NCBI RefSeq assembly: GCF_965363235.1 | Contig: NC_134844.1 | Span: 76,749,497 to 76,813,496 of the forward strand | From: Mytilus galloprovincialis | Taxonomy: Eukaryota > Mollusca > Bivalvia > Mytilida > Mytilidae | DNA length: 64,000 nt | Direction: 5' to 3' | Part shown: piece by piece, positions 1 through 23,357 of the stretch | Position numbering within the stretch: position 1 is the stretch's first letter | Layout of the letters: each line of letters starts with the position of its first letter | The notes under the pieces: model-generated | What the model saw: the letters and a program-made list of their open reading frames with translations, nothing else | Databases searched by the model: none | What the model was told of the DNA's origin: nothing | Made by a program: the position numbers and the translations under genes

Positions 1-205
1 TGTTGTGTGGTTTGAGAGGAGTTGCGATGACAAGAAACAGGACTGACGGACGGACGGGTCAAAAACATAATACCCTTCGCAACTTCTTTGCTTGGGGTAT
101 AAAAATGTCATAATAAATTTATAAAAAAGACATGACCAATTTGAGTGAAAATAAAAAAGCAGGACAGAGATAACAACTTAAACCAGATGCTCGGCAGGGC
201 GCAGC

Positions 206-2281
206 TTTATACGACCGCAGAGTTCGAACCCTGAACAGTTGGGGCCAGTATGGACACAACATTCAAGCTGGATACAGCTCTGAATTCGGATTGTGATTAA
301 ATAGTTGACACAGCATAGGTTTCTGACACAGAATGAATGTGGTCTAATGAGCTTAAAATTTTTTTTTTGCTTTTGAGCAATTCACTATGCTGTTGAATAT
401 TAATCCTCTCAAAAAACATTATTTGAAGAAATTTTCTTTTTAATTTCTGAAATCTGAAATGAGAAAAATTGACCCCCCCCCCCCCAATTGTTTTTTCACC
501 TCCCCCTTTCCCTTATTCTAAAAATGATCTCAATTCAAATTTCTAATGGAGTTTGGAACAATAACTACTCATTTAAATACATCATAAAGTATTAAAATAT
601 AAAATGTCATACAGTCATAAAAAAGCAGGACAGAAATAACAACTTAAACCAGATGCTCGGCAGGGCGCAGCTTTATACGACCGCAGAGTTCGAACCCTGA
701 ACAGTTGGGGCCAGTATGGACACAACATTCAAGCTTGATACAGCTCTGAATTTGGATTGTGATTAAATAGTTGACACAACATAGGTTTCTGACACAGAAT
801 GAATGTGGTCTAAGAACTTAAACTTAAAAAATTTAAATTGGACATTTACCTATTATGATCCAATATCCAAAATCTAAATACATGGTTAGATTCAGCATAT
901 CAAAGAACCCCAAGAATTCAATTTTTGATGAAATCAAATAAAGTTCAATTTTGGACCCTTTAGACCTCAATGTGGACCAATTTGATAACCAGGCCCAAAT
1001 ATCAAAAATCTAAATACATGGTTAGATTCAGCATATATCAAAGAACCCCATATATTCAATTTTTGTTGAAATCAAACAAAGTTTAATTTTGGACCCTGAT
1101 TTGGACAAACTTGAAAACTGGGCCTATAATCAAAAATCTAAACACATGTTTTATTTAGATTCAGCATATCAAAAAACCCCAAGGATTCAATTTTTGTTGA
1201 TATCAAACAAAGTTTAATTTTGGACCAACTTGAAAAATGGCCCCTTAAGCAAAAATCTTAATACATGTTTAGATTCAGCATATCAAAGAACCCCAAGGAT
1301 TCAATTTTTGTTGAAATCAAACAAAGTTTAATTTTGGACCCCAATTTGGACCAACTTGAAAACTTGGCTCATAATCAAAAATCTAAGTACATGTTTAGAT
1401 TCAGCATATCAAAGAACCCCAAGAATTCATTTTTTTTTAAATCAAAGAAAGTTTAATTTTGGACCCCGATTTGGACAAACTTGAAAACTGGGCCCATAAT
1501 CAACAATCTAAGTACATGTTTAGATTCAGCATTTCAAAGAACCCCTAGAATTCAATTTGTGTTAAAATCAAACTAAGTTTAATTTTGGACCCTTTGGACC
1601 TTAATGTAGACCAATTTGAAAACAGGACCAAAAATTAAGAATCTACATACACAGTTAGATCGGCATATCAAAGAACCCCAATTATTCAATTTTTGATGAA
1701 ATCAAACAAAGTTGTTCAAAGTTTAATTTTGGACCCTTTGGCCCCCTAATTCCTCAACTGTTGGGACCAAAACTCCCAAAATAAATCCCAACCTTCCTTT
1801 TATGGTAATAAACCTTGTGTTTAAATGTCATAGATTTCTATTTACTTATACTAAAGTTATGGTGCGAAAAGCAAGAAAAATGCTTATTTGAGCCCCTTTT
1901 TGACCCCTAATTTCTAAACTGTTCGGACCAAAACTCCCAAAATCAATCCCAACATTCCTTTGGTGTTCATAAACCTTGTGTTTAAATTTCATAGATTTCT
2001 ATTTACTTATATTAAAGTTATTGTGCGAAAACCAAGAAAAATGCTTATTTGGGCCCTTTTTTGGCCCCTAATTCCTAAACTGTTGGGACCAAAACTCCCA
2101 AAATCAATTCCAACCTTCCTTTTTTGTCATAAACCTTGTGTTTAAATTTCATAGATTTCTATTTACTTAAACTAAAGTTATAGTGCGAAAACCAATGTGT
2201 CTTCGAACGACGACGCCAACGTCATACCAATATATTTTTTTTGCGGTTGGGACCAAAATTTTTTTGTGGTCGTATAGAAAT
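206..2281 (+). mobile_element. Composite TIR element with two internal tandem arrays (copy 1)
   Basis: Left end TTTATACGACCGCA (206-219, repeated at 672-685 because the head is duplicated) and a decayed inverted right end near 2267-2281 (GTGGTCGTAT). Inside are about seven ~120-138-bp repeats (833-1740) marked by TTAGATTCAGCATATCAAAG, then three ~155-bp repeats (1745-2200) marked by CATAGATTTCTATTTACTTA. No transposase is present, so it is non-autonomous. Short open frames here are repeat noise. Confidence 0.75.
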
Positions 2282-2285
2282 GCAG

Positions 2286-2760
2286 GAATTTTTTTTTTTC
2301 CTAGCCCCTATAATCAAATGGTAGCTTCCTTATAGTAGAATTGGAAAAACCAAGAAAACAAATATCCATGAGAAAACAATTTTCTTCAATCAACGAAAAT
2401 AAAGGAATCCAGTGTTAGGAATTACATAAGTGAGCAGTAACTTACAAGGGACATAACTGCACTAAGAGAGATTACTCTGTCAACAGGACACAGATTAAAG
2501 ATACACAAAAAAACAATTATAGTATTCAACAGAAATGAAATTTATTTTAATGTTTCTATTGAATAAGTAGTAGCTAAAGACTTTCTTGCAGTTTTAAAAA
2601 TAACAATACTGTTGAGAAAAGTGCCCTTTTTCTGGATATAGATATATTCTGACATCAGACTCTGACTTCTCTTGAACTGAATTTTAATGTGCGTATTGTT
2701 ATGCGTTTACTTTTCTACATTGGCTAGAGGTATAGGGGGAGGGTTGAGATCTCACAAACA
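2286..2760. other. No gene seen
   Basis: AT-rich sequence between repeats; nothing recognised. The same holds for 3535-3980 and 4336-4640. Confidence 0.6.
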
Positions 2761-2761
2761 T

Positions 2762-3050
2762 GTTTAACCCCGTCGCATTTTTGTGCCTGTCCCAAGTCAA
2801 GAGCCTCTGGCCTTTGTTAGTCTTGTATTATTTTAATTTTAGTTTCTTGTGTACAATTTGGAAATTAGTATGGCGTTCATTATCACTGAACTAGTATATA
2901 TTTGTTTAGGGGCCAGTTGAAGGACGCCTCCAGGTGCGGGAATTTCTCGCTACATTGAAGACCTGTTGGTGACCTTCTGCTGTTGTTTTTTTCTATGGTC
3001 GGGTTGTTGTCTCTTTGGCACATTCCCCATTTCCATTCTCAATTTTATCA
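2762..3050 (+). repeat. Dispersed mussel repeat, copy 1
   Basis: Reverse complement of 29351-29628 at high identity. Shared text includes GGCCAGTTGAAGGACGCCTC and TTGTCTCTTTGGCACATTCC. Partial copies lie at 12846-12973 and 13714-13775. Open frames here (CCCFFLWSG) are repeat-derived. Confidence 0.85.
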
Positions 3051-3057
3051 TCATAGA

Positions 3058-3190
3058 TACCAGGATTGAAATTTTATATTTACGCAAGACACACATTTTG
3101 TCTACAAAAGACTCATCAGTGACGCTCGAATCAAAAAATGTTAAAAAGGCCAAATAAAGTATGAAGTTGAAGAGCATTGAGAACCAAGAA
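3058..3190 (+). repeat. Dispersed repeat with GACTCATCAGTGACGCTC core
   Basis: Other copies: 24825-24912 (+), 55675-55790 (+) and 57930-58340 (inverted). The trailing text ...AAGTTGAAGAGCATT is shared. Confidence 0.7.
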
Positions 3191-3364
3191 TTTGGGATGA
3201 CTTTTATCTTGCACAGATGAAATTTGCAAAATATGAGACATGGGGATTACAACCAAGTGACAAAGGCAGCCTTAACTATATGTATAAAGCTTTATATTTT
3301 AGGGGTTTAAAGACCTGGATGCTTGGTACCTTGTATACAGATGCATTATGTTACGAATATAAAT

Positions 3365-3530
3365 AAATGATGTTGTATGATAACCAATGAGACAACTATC
3401 TACCAAAGTGCAAATGAAGTGGATGCAGGTAATTATAGGCAACTGTTCGACCTTCAACAATGAGAAAAGCCAATACTGTGTGGTTGGCTATAAAAGTTCA
3501 TGACATGAACGCAATTCAATTGAGAAAGTG
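3365..3530 (+). repeat. SINE-like repeat (CCAATGAGACAACT family)
   Basis: Copies of a ~170-260-bp family marked by GATGTGGTATGANTGCCAAT, GAGACAACT and CTTCAACAATGAG: here, 27081-27260 (+), 27700-27905 (+), 40590-40850 (+), 52250-52330 (+), 32725-32805 (-), 21335-21425 (-) and 22885-22990 (-). No RNA polymerase III box was confirmed. Confidence 0.7.
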
Positions 3531-3984
3531 TCCTGTCATCTGTCCATCATCCTTGACCTCATTTTCTTGGTAATGTGACTGCTTTAAAAAACTGACTTAT
3601 TATAAGCAATAGGATAACTATATTTAGTATGAACCTAAACCCATCAAGATTGGCATGTACAGATAACAATAATTCCACTCAAACTTATACATTTGTCCCT
3701 TACATTCATGATAAGTGCACATTTTGTGACAAATAAATAATGCATTAGCTTCAAAAGCAAGACAAGGGATAACATCAGTATAAGCCTCAACTGCATTATA
3801 TTTGCATCACAGATCATGAAATTTTACATTGTTGTACACTAAAGAGTGGCAGTGTTAATGAACACATCATAATATTTTTAGTGATGAAATTTCAATGGTA
3901 TTTCTATTCATGATGTATTGGTTTTTTGTTGTTGTTTTTTTCATGTTTTTCTGTAGTGTCTGTTTTTGTATTTTTTTTTAGTCT

Positions 3985-4130
3985 GTGGCGGATTTAGAAA
4001 TTTCATTAGGGACCACTAACTGTCTAAAAGGGGCTTGCTCCAGTCATGCTTCAGTGGTTCCCTATTTAATTAACCAAATTTTCCCATAAACGGGGGGACC
4101 TGATCACCCTGCCCCTATAAATCCGCCTCT
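3985..4130. mobile_element. MITE-like element with GGCGGAT / ATCCGCC ends
   Basis: Ends GGCGGATTTAGAAATTTC and TATAAATCCGCCTC are inverted. Relatives: 20935-21130, 23035-23185 and 23205-23357. Confidence 0.6.
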
Positions 4131-4137
4131 GTTAGTA

Positions 4138-4335
4138 TACATGAGGGGCCTGATGGGTTATTTTCGTTCTTCGTGATCAGCGCATTTTCGCTATTGTGAC
4201 CCGTTTTTCTACAGAATTTATTTTTTTTATATTTTAGTGATCCGTGATCATGGAAATTTATTTTAGGTGAATCGTGATTGACAAAAAAAATCAACTCATT
4301 AATTGTGATGAGACACCTCCATCAGGCCCTTCATA
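4138..4335. mobile_element. MITE-like element with ATGAGGGGCCTGATGG ends
   Basis: ATGAGGGGCCTGATGG at the left and CCATCAGGCCCTTCAT at the right form imperfect inverted termini about 195 bp apart. The interior repeats the word CGTGATCA. Confidence 0.65.
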
Positions 4336-4644
4336 CTTGAATAAGATAAAAAATTTGGTAAAAAACTATGCATGCAATGCTGACCCTAGACTGGTTTAGC
4401 TATTCTGTTGAAGTCCATTTGGGTTGAAGAATTCAAAATATTTAATCATTTTACACCTTCTGGTCTCAAGTCACCGTTTGAAAGTAAAAGATAATGGTAA
4501 TTTTATTGTTTAATCCTCAAAATCAAAATAATGTAGGTTTATTGGTTGAATTTGATTGTTTATGATATCAATCATACATAATACGTTGTAAGCTTTCAAA
4601 AACTGTATCCAGAATGCATTAGATTCAGAAACAGCAAATTATAG

Positions 4645-4905
4645 AAACATGTGTCATTAGGACTGAAATCAGTGACTACAATGTGTCATATAGACTTAAA
4701 TCAGGTACTACCATGTGTCATATGGACTGAAATGAGTGTCTACCATGTGTCATATGGACTGAAATCAGTGTCTACCATGTGTCATACGGACTGAAATGAG
4801 TGTATACCATGAGTCATATGGACTGAAATCAGTGTCATTACCATATGTCATATGAAATTATTCGGAATTACCATGTGTCCTGCAGCCTGAAATTGGTTTC
4901 TTTAT
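4645..4905 (+). repeat. 32-bp minisatellite past the cathepsin D terminal exon
   Basis: About eight imperfect copies of a 32-bp unit (ACCATGTGTCATATGGACTG, AAATCAGTGTCT). It lies just beyond the distal cathepsin D 3' end. Confidence 0.85.
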
Positions 4906-5118
4906 GATGCTTATAATAACAACAAGTTTTAACAAAAATACAGAAATCTTTTATTCAAAATTCTCCAAAACAAAGCACTTTAACAACTTCTGCACTTTCA
5001 GGTTTTTTTTGCACTTTCATAAATAATAATTTAAACAAAACATAATCGGTGAGTCTTTGAGCATTTTCAAACATCAGAATCTTTCTTTTAACTTCTCGTT
5101 ATTCCATAACAATCTTCT

Positions 5119-16461
<11,343 letters not shown>

Positions 16462-16507
16462 GGTGAGATTCCAGTAAATGCAAAGAAAGATACCGGCTGA
16501 CAAGGAC

Positions 16508-16514
16508 TTTTATA
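16508..16514 (-). promoter_or_regulatory. TATA box of cathepsin D gene
   Basis: TATAAAA on the minus strand, 47 bp upstream of the start codon. It implies transcription starting near 16480 and a very short 5' UTR. No experimental support is available. Confidence 0.6.
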
Positions 16515-16528
16515 AATCGAACCAAATC

Positions 16529-16550
16529 ATGTGATAAAATGTTCACGTGA
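16529..16550 (-). promoter_or_regulatory. Tandem E-boxes (TCACGTGA and CACATG) upstream of cathepsin D
   Basis: A perfect TCACGTGA palindrome (16543-16550) and a second E-box, CACATG (16529-16534), sit within 40 bp upstream of the TATA box. TCACGTGA is the core of the CLEAR element bound by TFEB/MITF factors in vertebrate lysosomal gene promoters, cathepsin D among them. The motif is seen; the function is inferred. Confidence 0.5.
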
Positions 16551-16559
16551 TGCGTTATC

Positions 16560-18007
16560 TGAGTCATGTCCCTTGTCACGCTTCAAAGATTGCAATACGG
16601 TCCTGTGATAAGTAGTCTAGCTATGTCTCGGCTAAATATGACCATGCATTCCCCACAAATGTCTTATATCAATTAAAAAATGAAGTATGTTAAATGAACG
16701 TAGTTTCCTGTGTTCAATAATTAAATGTGTTCCCTCTTATTAACTCCTAGGCTACACAGGATTTTTATTGAATGAGGCACACAGATCAAAGCCTGACTGC
16801 ATGAGTCCTTTATTATCAAATAATCAAGGACTACCAATCGTGCTTGATTAGTTATCAAATTCAATGTCAACACTTTTGAGCTATTTTCTTGGTGGATGAA
16901 ATCTGAGTGACCGGTGAGAACTGGGCCACTGACCTTTAATTAGAAAACTTGCGGACACTCGGCCTAGTCAATTTAAAGATTTGAGTCAGGCGAGCGCACC
17001 TGCAAAATGCGGGATTCCAACTCACTGTTATTCTGAACCCAAATTTTGGAAGACTATAATAATGGTGAAATAGTTCGACTTGGTCACCGAGGCCCCTCTT
17101 TAAGTTCAGTTCAACGAAGAACCAAATTAATAAATGGCATAAACATGATGATAAACTTCAAAGTGTTGAAAGCGGTCACTCACTGGACACAGTCAGAAAA
17201 GTAGTAGTAGCAATTGAGTGCACGCTTCGTTTCCCCACCCCTTCACTTTATATAAATATGCACTGTAGACTTGTTGGACAAGATGCTTCTAATCATATGA
17301 CAAATATTTTGCTACTGAGTACTATAAATGTTTGACTGACTGAGTACCAAGAATATTTCAATATTTTGTTCGTAGCTGAGTTCCATTGAATCGTATAGCA
17401 AAATTTCCTATGACGAGAAATGTATGATTCTGATGTTATAAAATGTTATTCACGCATGATGCGAAATAAGGGACAGTGCAACACGTAATGTGCTGTTGTT
17501 TCTACAGCACCAAATAAACCGAAAGTTCAGAAATTAAATAACATGTGTCATTCAAAAATTCGACACGAATGAAAATGCCATCTTCCCATAGTCACTGTGC
17601 TTAAGTTTAGGATTTTCCCTAAACGATTAATACAACTTTTTAATTCAGTGGTTTAATTGATGCATCCATGGGATTGTTATTCTATAGAAGAGAAGTCCCT
17701 AACCGACACAAGGCGGCTCCATCTTGGGCTGTGACCCACAGCCGTTTAAGCACAGTGATAGTGATATATATATATAGGTGTAAGCAGTTATCTCGATCAT
17801 TTGCAAACGTGTTTTTAAACGGTTTTTAAAGAGCCTTTCATACCTTAATGTAGTTTTATATAATTTATAATTTGCCATTTCTATTTAAATTGATCAACAA
17901 GATTTTGTTTAACCGTTTAATAGTATATAGCCATGTATCACTTACAAAATATTGGGTGTCCTATACAAATGACAAACCCGATTCATCAAGAATGGATTTA
18001 ACATTTT
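16560..18007. other. Upstream flank of cathepsin D, no gene seen
   Basis: Intergenic DNA with one short inverted-repeat element (17588-17765). No coding frame of interest on either strand. Confidence 0.6.
17588..17765. repeat. Short inverted-repeat element
   Basis: CACTGTGCTTAA and TTAAGCACAGTG about 165 bp apart, MITE-sized; the interior is unremarkable. Confidence 0.4.
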
Positions 18008-18563
18008 TTAACCAAGTAATATCATTTTTACATTTTTATACAATGAGTACTTGTATAGAATTGCAGGAAGTTTTTCTTGTTTTCCAGACAATAATTTTGT
18101 CCAGTAGTTAATTATACGGAGTTTTATATCAATTTCCAAAGGAAATCTGCCCAATTCTCCATATATCATAAAATTAGGTGTAGAATTTTTGACCTTTAGC
18201 AAAAGTTTGCAAAATTTCATATGAACCCTTTCTATAACCGAATTATTACCAAAACCACAAACTTCACTACCATAAATTAAAATAGGTTTAACAATCTTAT
18301 CAAACAATTCGATTTGATATTCAATAGAAAGATTGTGCAATCTTCCTTTTTTGATAACATTGTACATAGCACATGTTGCTTTTTTTGCTTGTGCTTTTTT
18401 TGCCTTTAAGAAACTTCCTGTTCTACTGAATAAGACACCTAAACAAGTAAACTCATTAACAATTTCTAGTACAATATCGTTATAATTAAACTGAACATTA
18501 TTAGGTAGTCTCCCTTTAGAGAAAATTACAATTTTACTTTTTTGTACATTCACTTTCAATTTA
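18008..18563 (-). pseudogene. LINE reverse-transcriptase fragment, downstream part
   Basis: Open for 183 codons: KVNVQKSKIVIFSKGR, FTCLGVLFSRTGSF, KPILIYGSEVCGFGNN, GRFPLEIDIKLR. This is the post-YADD part of a non-LTR RT. The matching upstream part, with the YADD box, lies at 19816-19925, on the far side of an insertion. Confidence 0.85.
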
Positions 18564-19815
18564 ATCAGGGCCGTAACTAGCCTCTTTTAATAGTGAGGCA
18601 AATTCTTTTGCCGAGCGTAGCGAGGCGAAAAAAATTTGCGAGGGGTATTGGGCCCACTTAAAGGCCCCCAGAAGCTCTGAGAAAAATAGCGCAAAATCGT
18701 GCATTCTGAACGTTTCCAGGACTATTTCTTACATTGAAACGCAATAAAATTTTAGCTATTCTTTCCGACAATATTCTGGTCCCAAAGCAAAAACATAGAT
18801 TCATTGTAATTTAAGACTTTTTATGTTTTACGGGGACAACATCAAAAGTAGACCGATATGTAGTATAAAGCAAATATCGTCAATCTCATAATCATTAAAA
18901 CCGGATCCGTCTGTCTGTTCTTGTCTTGTATTGTGCTTTGGTGACTTTTTTATGACTAGATTCAAATATAGACTAGTGACAGTGCAGTATTATACTTTAA
19001 GTACTAGTACTGTTTAAGTCACTAAGGACCATCTTGACCTTGTTTTACGGTATTAATGTTAATTTTATTGTTAACTATCAAGCAACTATCAAGATGAAGA
19101 ACAGGAATAAAAACTTTGACCACTGATCATTTATATTTTGTCTATGCATTGACTTTGTGTTAGATAAGGTCCCGTGTACGTTTACTCCAAATTCCTGTAT
19201 TTTCTGTTAAAGCGTCTGAACACGACTAAGGCAGGTTTAACCCTTCAATGAAAAAGGTCATATGGCAATACATTGATGTTTTTTATAGATGATTTGATTC
19301 CGGGAAATTGGCGGTCTTTTTTAACATTGTTTATTAATTTAAACCATGTCAGCAAACTAGTTTTATCTACAAAAAAGAGCCAGTTTTGTATTCTTTGATA
19401 TCAAGTTCAATTACCCATGCAGAAACGAACTTTTTTTCTGTGTCCAGTAGCATCGTATATTCTTATAATATTTTCTCGCACAATGTCTGGACATCGGTGG
19501 ACATGCAACATTGCATCAACACTCAGACTATAGTCATAAAATAGGGAAATAAATGAAAAAGACAAACCCGGGACACAGAAGTACAAACAATAGACCTGTC
19601 ACCATCATCTCTGAAAACTAAAAGTAAAATAGAAACATGGATCACGAAAAACATGCATGGGCGACATCAGAGAGTGAAGAGAACTTGCTTCTTGCAAAAC
19701 AATTTCCGTGAAAACAATTTGATATGAAGACAATCTTTTGTTTCAGTTTTTTTTTTTTTTTAAATTTCCAACATGAGGCATTTACCTCATTTGCCTCAAT
19801 GTAGTTACGGCCCTG
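18564..19815 (-). mobile_element. hAT-like non-autonomous DNA transposon inside the LINE fragment
   Basis: About 1.25 kb with inverted termini CAGGGCCGTAACTA at both ends (GTAGTTACGGCCCTG on the plus strand at the right). On the minus strand the flanks are TGGAAATT before and ATTAAATT after: a diverged 8-bp target duplication that fits hAT transposons, and CAGGG termini fit too. No transposase frame was seen. The RT frame reads through once one flank copy is removed. Confidence 0.7.
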
Positions 19816-19925
19816 AATTTCCACACTTCACAGTATTCAGATAAAGTATCCAGTTGCTTTTGTAAGTCAACTTGCGACTCTGATAACAAAACTGTATCAT
19901 CTGCATACAATATTACAAAAAGTTT
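19816..19925 (-). pseudogene. LINE reverse-transcriptase fragment, YADD part
   Basis: Encodes FVILYADDTVLLSES and LDTLSEYCEVWK, which continues into LKVNVQKSK of 18008-18563 if the intervening insertion is removed. The remaining 5' part of the element is not present. Confidence 0.8.
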
Positions 19926-20657
19926 AAAGGGACACTAGCTAAGAGATATATAAAAAATCTAAAGTTTGATTGTTTTCTGTTCAATCAATAATGAAAGTGA
20001 AATAGTGAAATAACAATTCGCTTTTTGCAGCCAAAAAGGTTCAATTTTGTCAAATTACGCTAAGAAACATTGATAATTAGTTCTTCACTTGCAAGTGAAT
20101 GAGTCGACCTCTTTAAATCCGTATTCATGTGAACTTCAATTTAACCCCTAGCTAGAGATTGACAACGCATGCATTGTACGTGTACTGGTTATTTAAAGAA
20201 AAGGAATGTCAACAATGAAAGTGAAACTACGGTAAATCATTTGATTGCTAATTCGATGCACATAAAATCAAGTTATACGGTTAAAAACGATGAGAAACAT
20301 CTATTTTTAATCTATAAAATCAAATCAAACAGACCTATAAAAATCCAATTGCACGTGTTGAATTGGTTTAATCTATTCATATCTTTATTTATGTTTACAT
20401 CGCTTATATGGGCATCTGAGGTCAAATGATAGTTAATTAGATGGCGCCTGGACTAAAATACACACGAAACGAACCTATGTATTATCTACCCCATGCTCTG
20501 TAAACTGTTTATTTGAGACTTTTCATGGTTTGGATAAATGTTTTACATTGTTATAAATCATATATGAGAATTTGAGTCAAATCGGTGACCATGAATTTAA
20601 CAGCTAGTGCCCCTTTAATACAACAATCAAGTTCGGTTTCTAAGTCGTAGAGTTTTG

Positions 20658-20835
20658 TTTTCAACAGACCCTCATAGTCAATTTCTAGATATAAGTCATA
20701 ATCAATGCAAATGGCAAAACCAAAAGCTCAAACACATCAAACGAATGGATCATAACAACTGTCATATTCATGACTTTGTACAGGCATTTCCTTATGTAGA
20801 AAATGGTGGATTGAACCTGGTTTTATATATATATA
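20658..20835 (+). repeat. Dispersed mussel repeat (CAAATGGCAAAANCAAAAG family)
   Basis: Shared with 23455-23600 (ACATCAAANGAATGGAT ... GTAGAAAATGGTGGATT ... AACCTGGTTTTATA), with fragments at 30060-30110 and 62250-62345. Confidence 0.7.
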
Positions 20836-20837
20836 TA

Positions 20838-20869
20838 TAGCGCTATAGCGCTATAGCGCTATAGCGCTA
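20838..20869. repeat. (TAGCGCTA)x4 palindromic microsatellite
   Basis: Four perfect tandem copies of the 8-bp palindrome TAGCGCTA, directly after an (AT)n run. Each unit, and the whole 32-bp tract, is its own reverse complement. Confidence 0.95.
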
Positions 20870-21429
20870 AACCTCGTACTTGTATGACATGCAGTCGCAT
20901 CAAATGCCATTAAATTCATAACGATGCGTGAACAACTGGCGGACACAGAATTTTTCATAAGTACTGTAGGGGCCAACTGACTGCTTAAGATGGGGCCCGC
21001 TCCCAGGCCCCCTTTTGAGAAAATCATTTGGTTGGTTATACAGGATCGACTGAAGCGTGACGGGAGCGGGTCCGACTTAGGTAGCCAGTGGGCTCCCACT
21101 TATGAAAATACACCCCCCCCCCCCCACCTAAAGCTGCGCCTTTACATGTATGAGACACCTCACAACTCTTGCTGTAATAATGAGGTCTTCGTTTCTAAGT
21201 TTAACATGTTAACATATGGAACGCCATGACTGCCTTATGTTAATGATCAGCATTATATGCAGTGCTCACAACATTATATGAAATCATGTCTTCAGGCTTT
21301 TTTTACTATGCGATATTGGATTTTCTCGGTGTTGGAGTATATAGGCCGTACGGTAACCTATATATATACATTTTAATTTCTTTTGTAAAGAGTTTTCGCA
21401 TTGGCAATCACACCACATCTTCTTTTTCT

Positions 21430-22880
21430 CATTTAAACAAAAATCTACTAAATACTCTATCAACTAAAAATAACCATAAATTAAAGAGTAAACTAACGAA
21501 AACCCGTATCTATATGTCTGAATATAGCAGATGGCCGCTTGAATGTGGAATAGCTATATGGAAAAATAAAAATAAAACAAACTAGGTATTGGAACATGCA
21601 TGGTGCTGTCCATATTTTCGTAGACGCAATTACGAAATAGAGAGGAAAGAAAGCAAACAAAAAGTGGAGCACTTTCCATCCTACACGATTACAAATCCAG
21701 AGAAACAGGATGTGGAACAAATAACAAATATGAATTACAAGCTGGATAAACAGCCTCTCCAGAAACGAAGAAAAAAACCCCACATACATTCGTTGATTAT
21801 ATGTTCTACAAAATGAGTTGAGGGGGTGGTACTGGTTATTGAACTAAGATCAACTGACAAACTTCACAGAGGAAATAAGAAATTAACGGCAAGTCAAAGC
21901 AACAAACTTTATAGTGATTTCAAATATTCAGAAATCGTAGAAAGATGGGAAAAAAACATTTGAAAAAACCAAAAACAACAACAACAACAAAACAATATCC
22001 TACAAATTGATTGACTATACCATGTATACAAGACGGAAAACAGAAAAGAAATCTCAATTTTACCTAAAATAATTATGCAGTTTAATTATCATTAAGGCTC
22101 ATCGACTCGTTAATGCTCAATGATAATTAATGGTTCCACGACTGCACACCAGCAGTTGGGATCATCAACAGGTTATCTTTCTAGTGCATATATAAATGGT
22201 TCTATGATCGGATACTACACTGTGTAACATACAGCTGATACAGATCTAAATAATTTCCCATCCAATTATCATGCTCACACTAAAAAGTACAAAAACCAAT
22301 CAGCAAACAAACAGAAACAAACAAAACTAAAACCATCGACATAAGTAAATTTAGTCTATTTATATATTTGAAAAGGTACGGATATATAATACTGTGTATA
22401 ACAGCTAATATGTTGACAAACTCTAAATAAGATCGAGGAAATAAAAGATAGCCAATATGAATATGCATATGGACTATGGCTCAAGTATTTAGAAACTACT
22501 AAAGCTAATTTCAAATTTAATTATTTCCTCGTGAGACCGAAAGAAAAAATACAAGTTACAACTAAGAGTCCACAAAACACACAAAAACCTTTAGAATGAG
22601 CAACATGAACCCTAAATTTGAAAAAAGACTCAGTTACACAGGAAGGGAATTTGACGACCCAGTGGCGTAGTTTTGTTCTAACCTGAAACAGCTAGAGACA
22701 TTTAACAGTCCAGATCGAGGCGTATACATTTATAGCCGTGTTTTTATATCCATTTAGCTGAAGCAAACATCCGTCTCCAGTCCCCTTCCTTATGTAACGT
22801 ATATTGTTAATCATAAGAAACATCCCTTGTCATGCTGTGCCTTGTACAGTTTACTATAAAGTATAAGTTTTGCTCATTGT
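21430..22880. other. No gene seen
   Basis: Several short open frames of low-complexity composition overlap on both strands. None shows a motif or splice pattern, and I treat them as chance. Confidence 0.5.
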
Positions 22881-23034
22881 TGAATGCATGCCATACGGTG
22901 ACCTATATATATAGTTGTTTACACATCCACGGCCAATAGTATTTGTTAGATAGTTGCTTCATTGGCAATCAAATACAACATCTGTTAAAAAAGAAGGATG
23001 CCCTTTTCATGTGCAGTGCCCTAGCTAGCTCTCA

Positions 23035-23357
23035 CTGGCGGATCCAGAAATTTTCATAAGTGGATCCTACAGACTGCCTAAGAGGGCCCCCGCTCCAGTC
23101 ACGCTTCATTGATTCCCTATATAAGCAAACAATTTTTTTCCCAAAAAAGGGGGGCCGGGCCCCCTGCCCCCTAAATCCACCTCTGCCTCTGACATATATA
23201 GTCATAAACAGAGGCAGATCCAGGATTTTGAAAAAGCTGTCCCGAGGGTCCCAAACTATACAAAAGCTGAAGTGGAACCGGGACTAAGTGTGGATGAACC
23301 CAAACTGATGAAGCTCCATAAAGGGGCCTGAGCACTTCTCCCCTAAATCTTCCTCTG
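23035..23357. mobile_element. Two back-to-back MITE-like elements
   Basis: 23035-23185 (CTGGCGGATCCAGAAATTTT ... AATCCACCTCTG) and 23205-23357 (CAGAGGCAGATCCAGG ... AAATCTTCCTCTG) each have inverted ends of the same family as 3985-4130. An interior relative is at 20935-21130. Open frames here are repeat noise. Confidence 0.6.

Noticed and set aside
1265..2145. Open frames in the tandem arrays ([10 protein letters not shown] repeats)
   Set aside because: They arise from ~120-155-bp satellite units of variable length; frame is not kept across units.
2950..3177. Overlapping open frames on both strands (CCCFFLWSG-type)
   Set aside because: They lie in a dispersed repeat found inverted at 29351-29628 and partly at 12846-12973; not a gene.
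20655..21816. Series of short open frames on both strands
   Set aside because: Overlap dispersed repeats, a MITE-like element and low-complexity sequence; composition is not protein-like.
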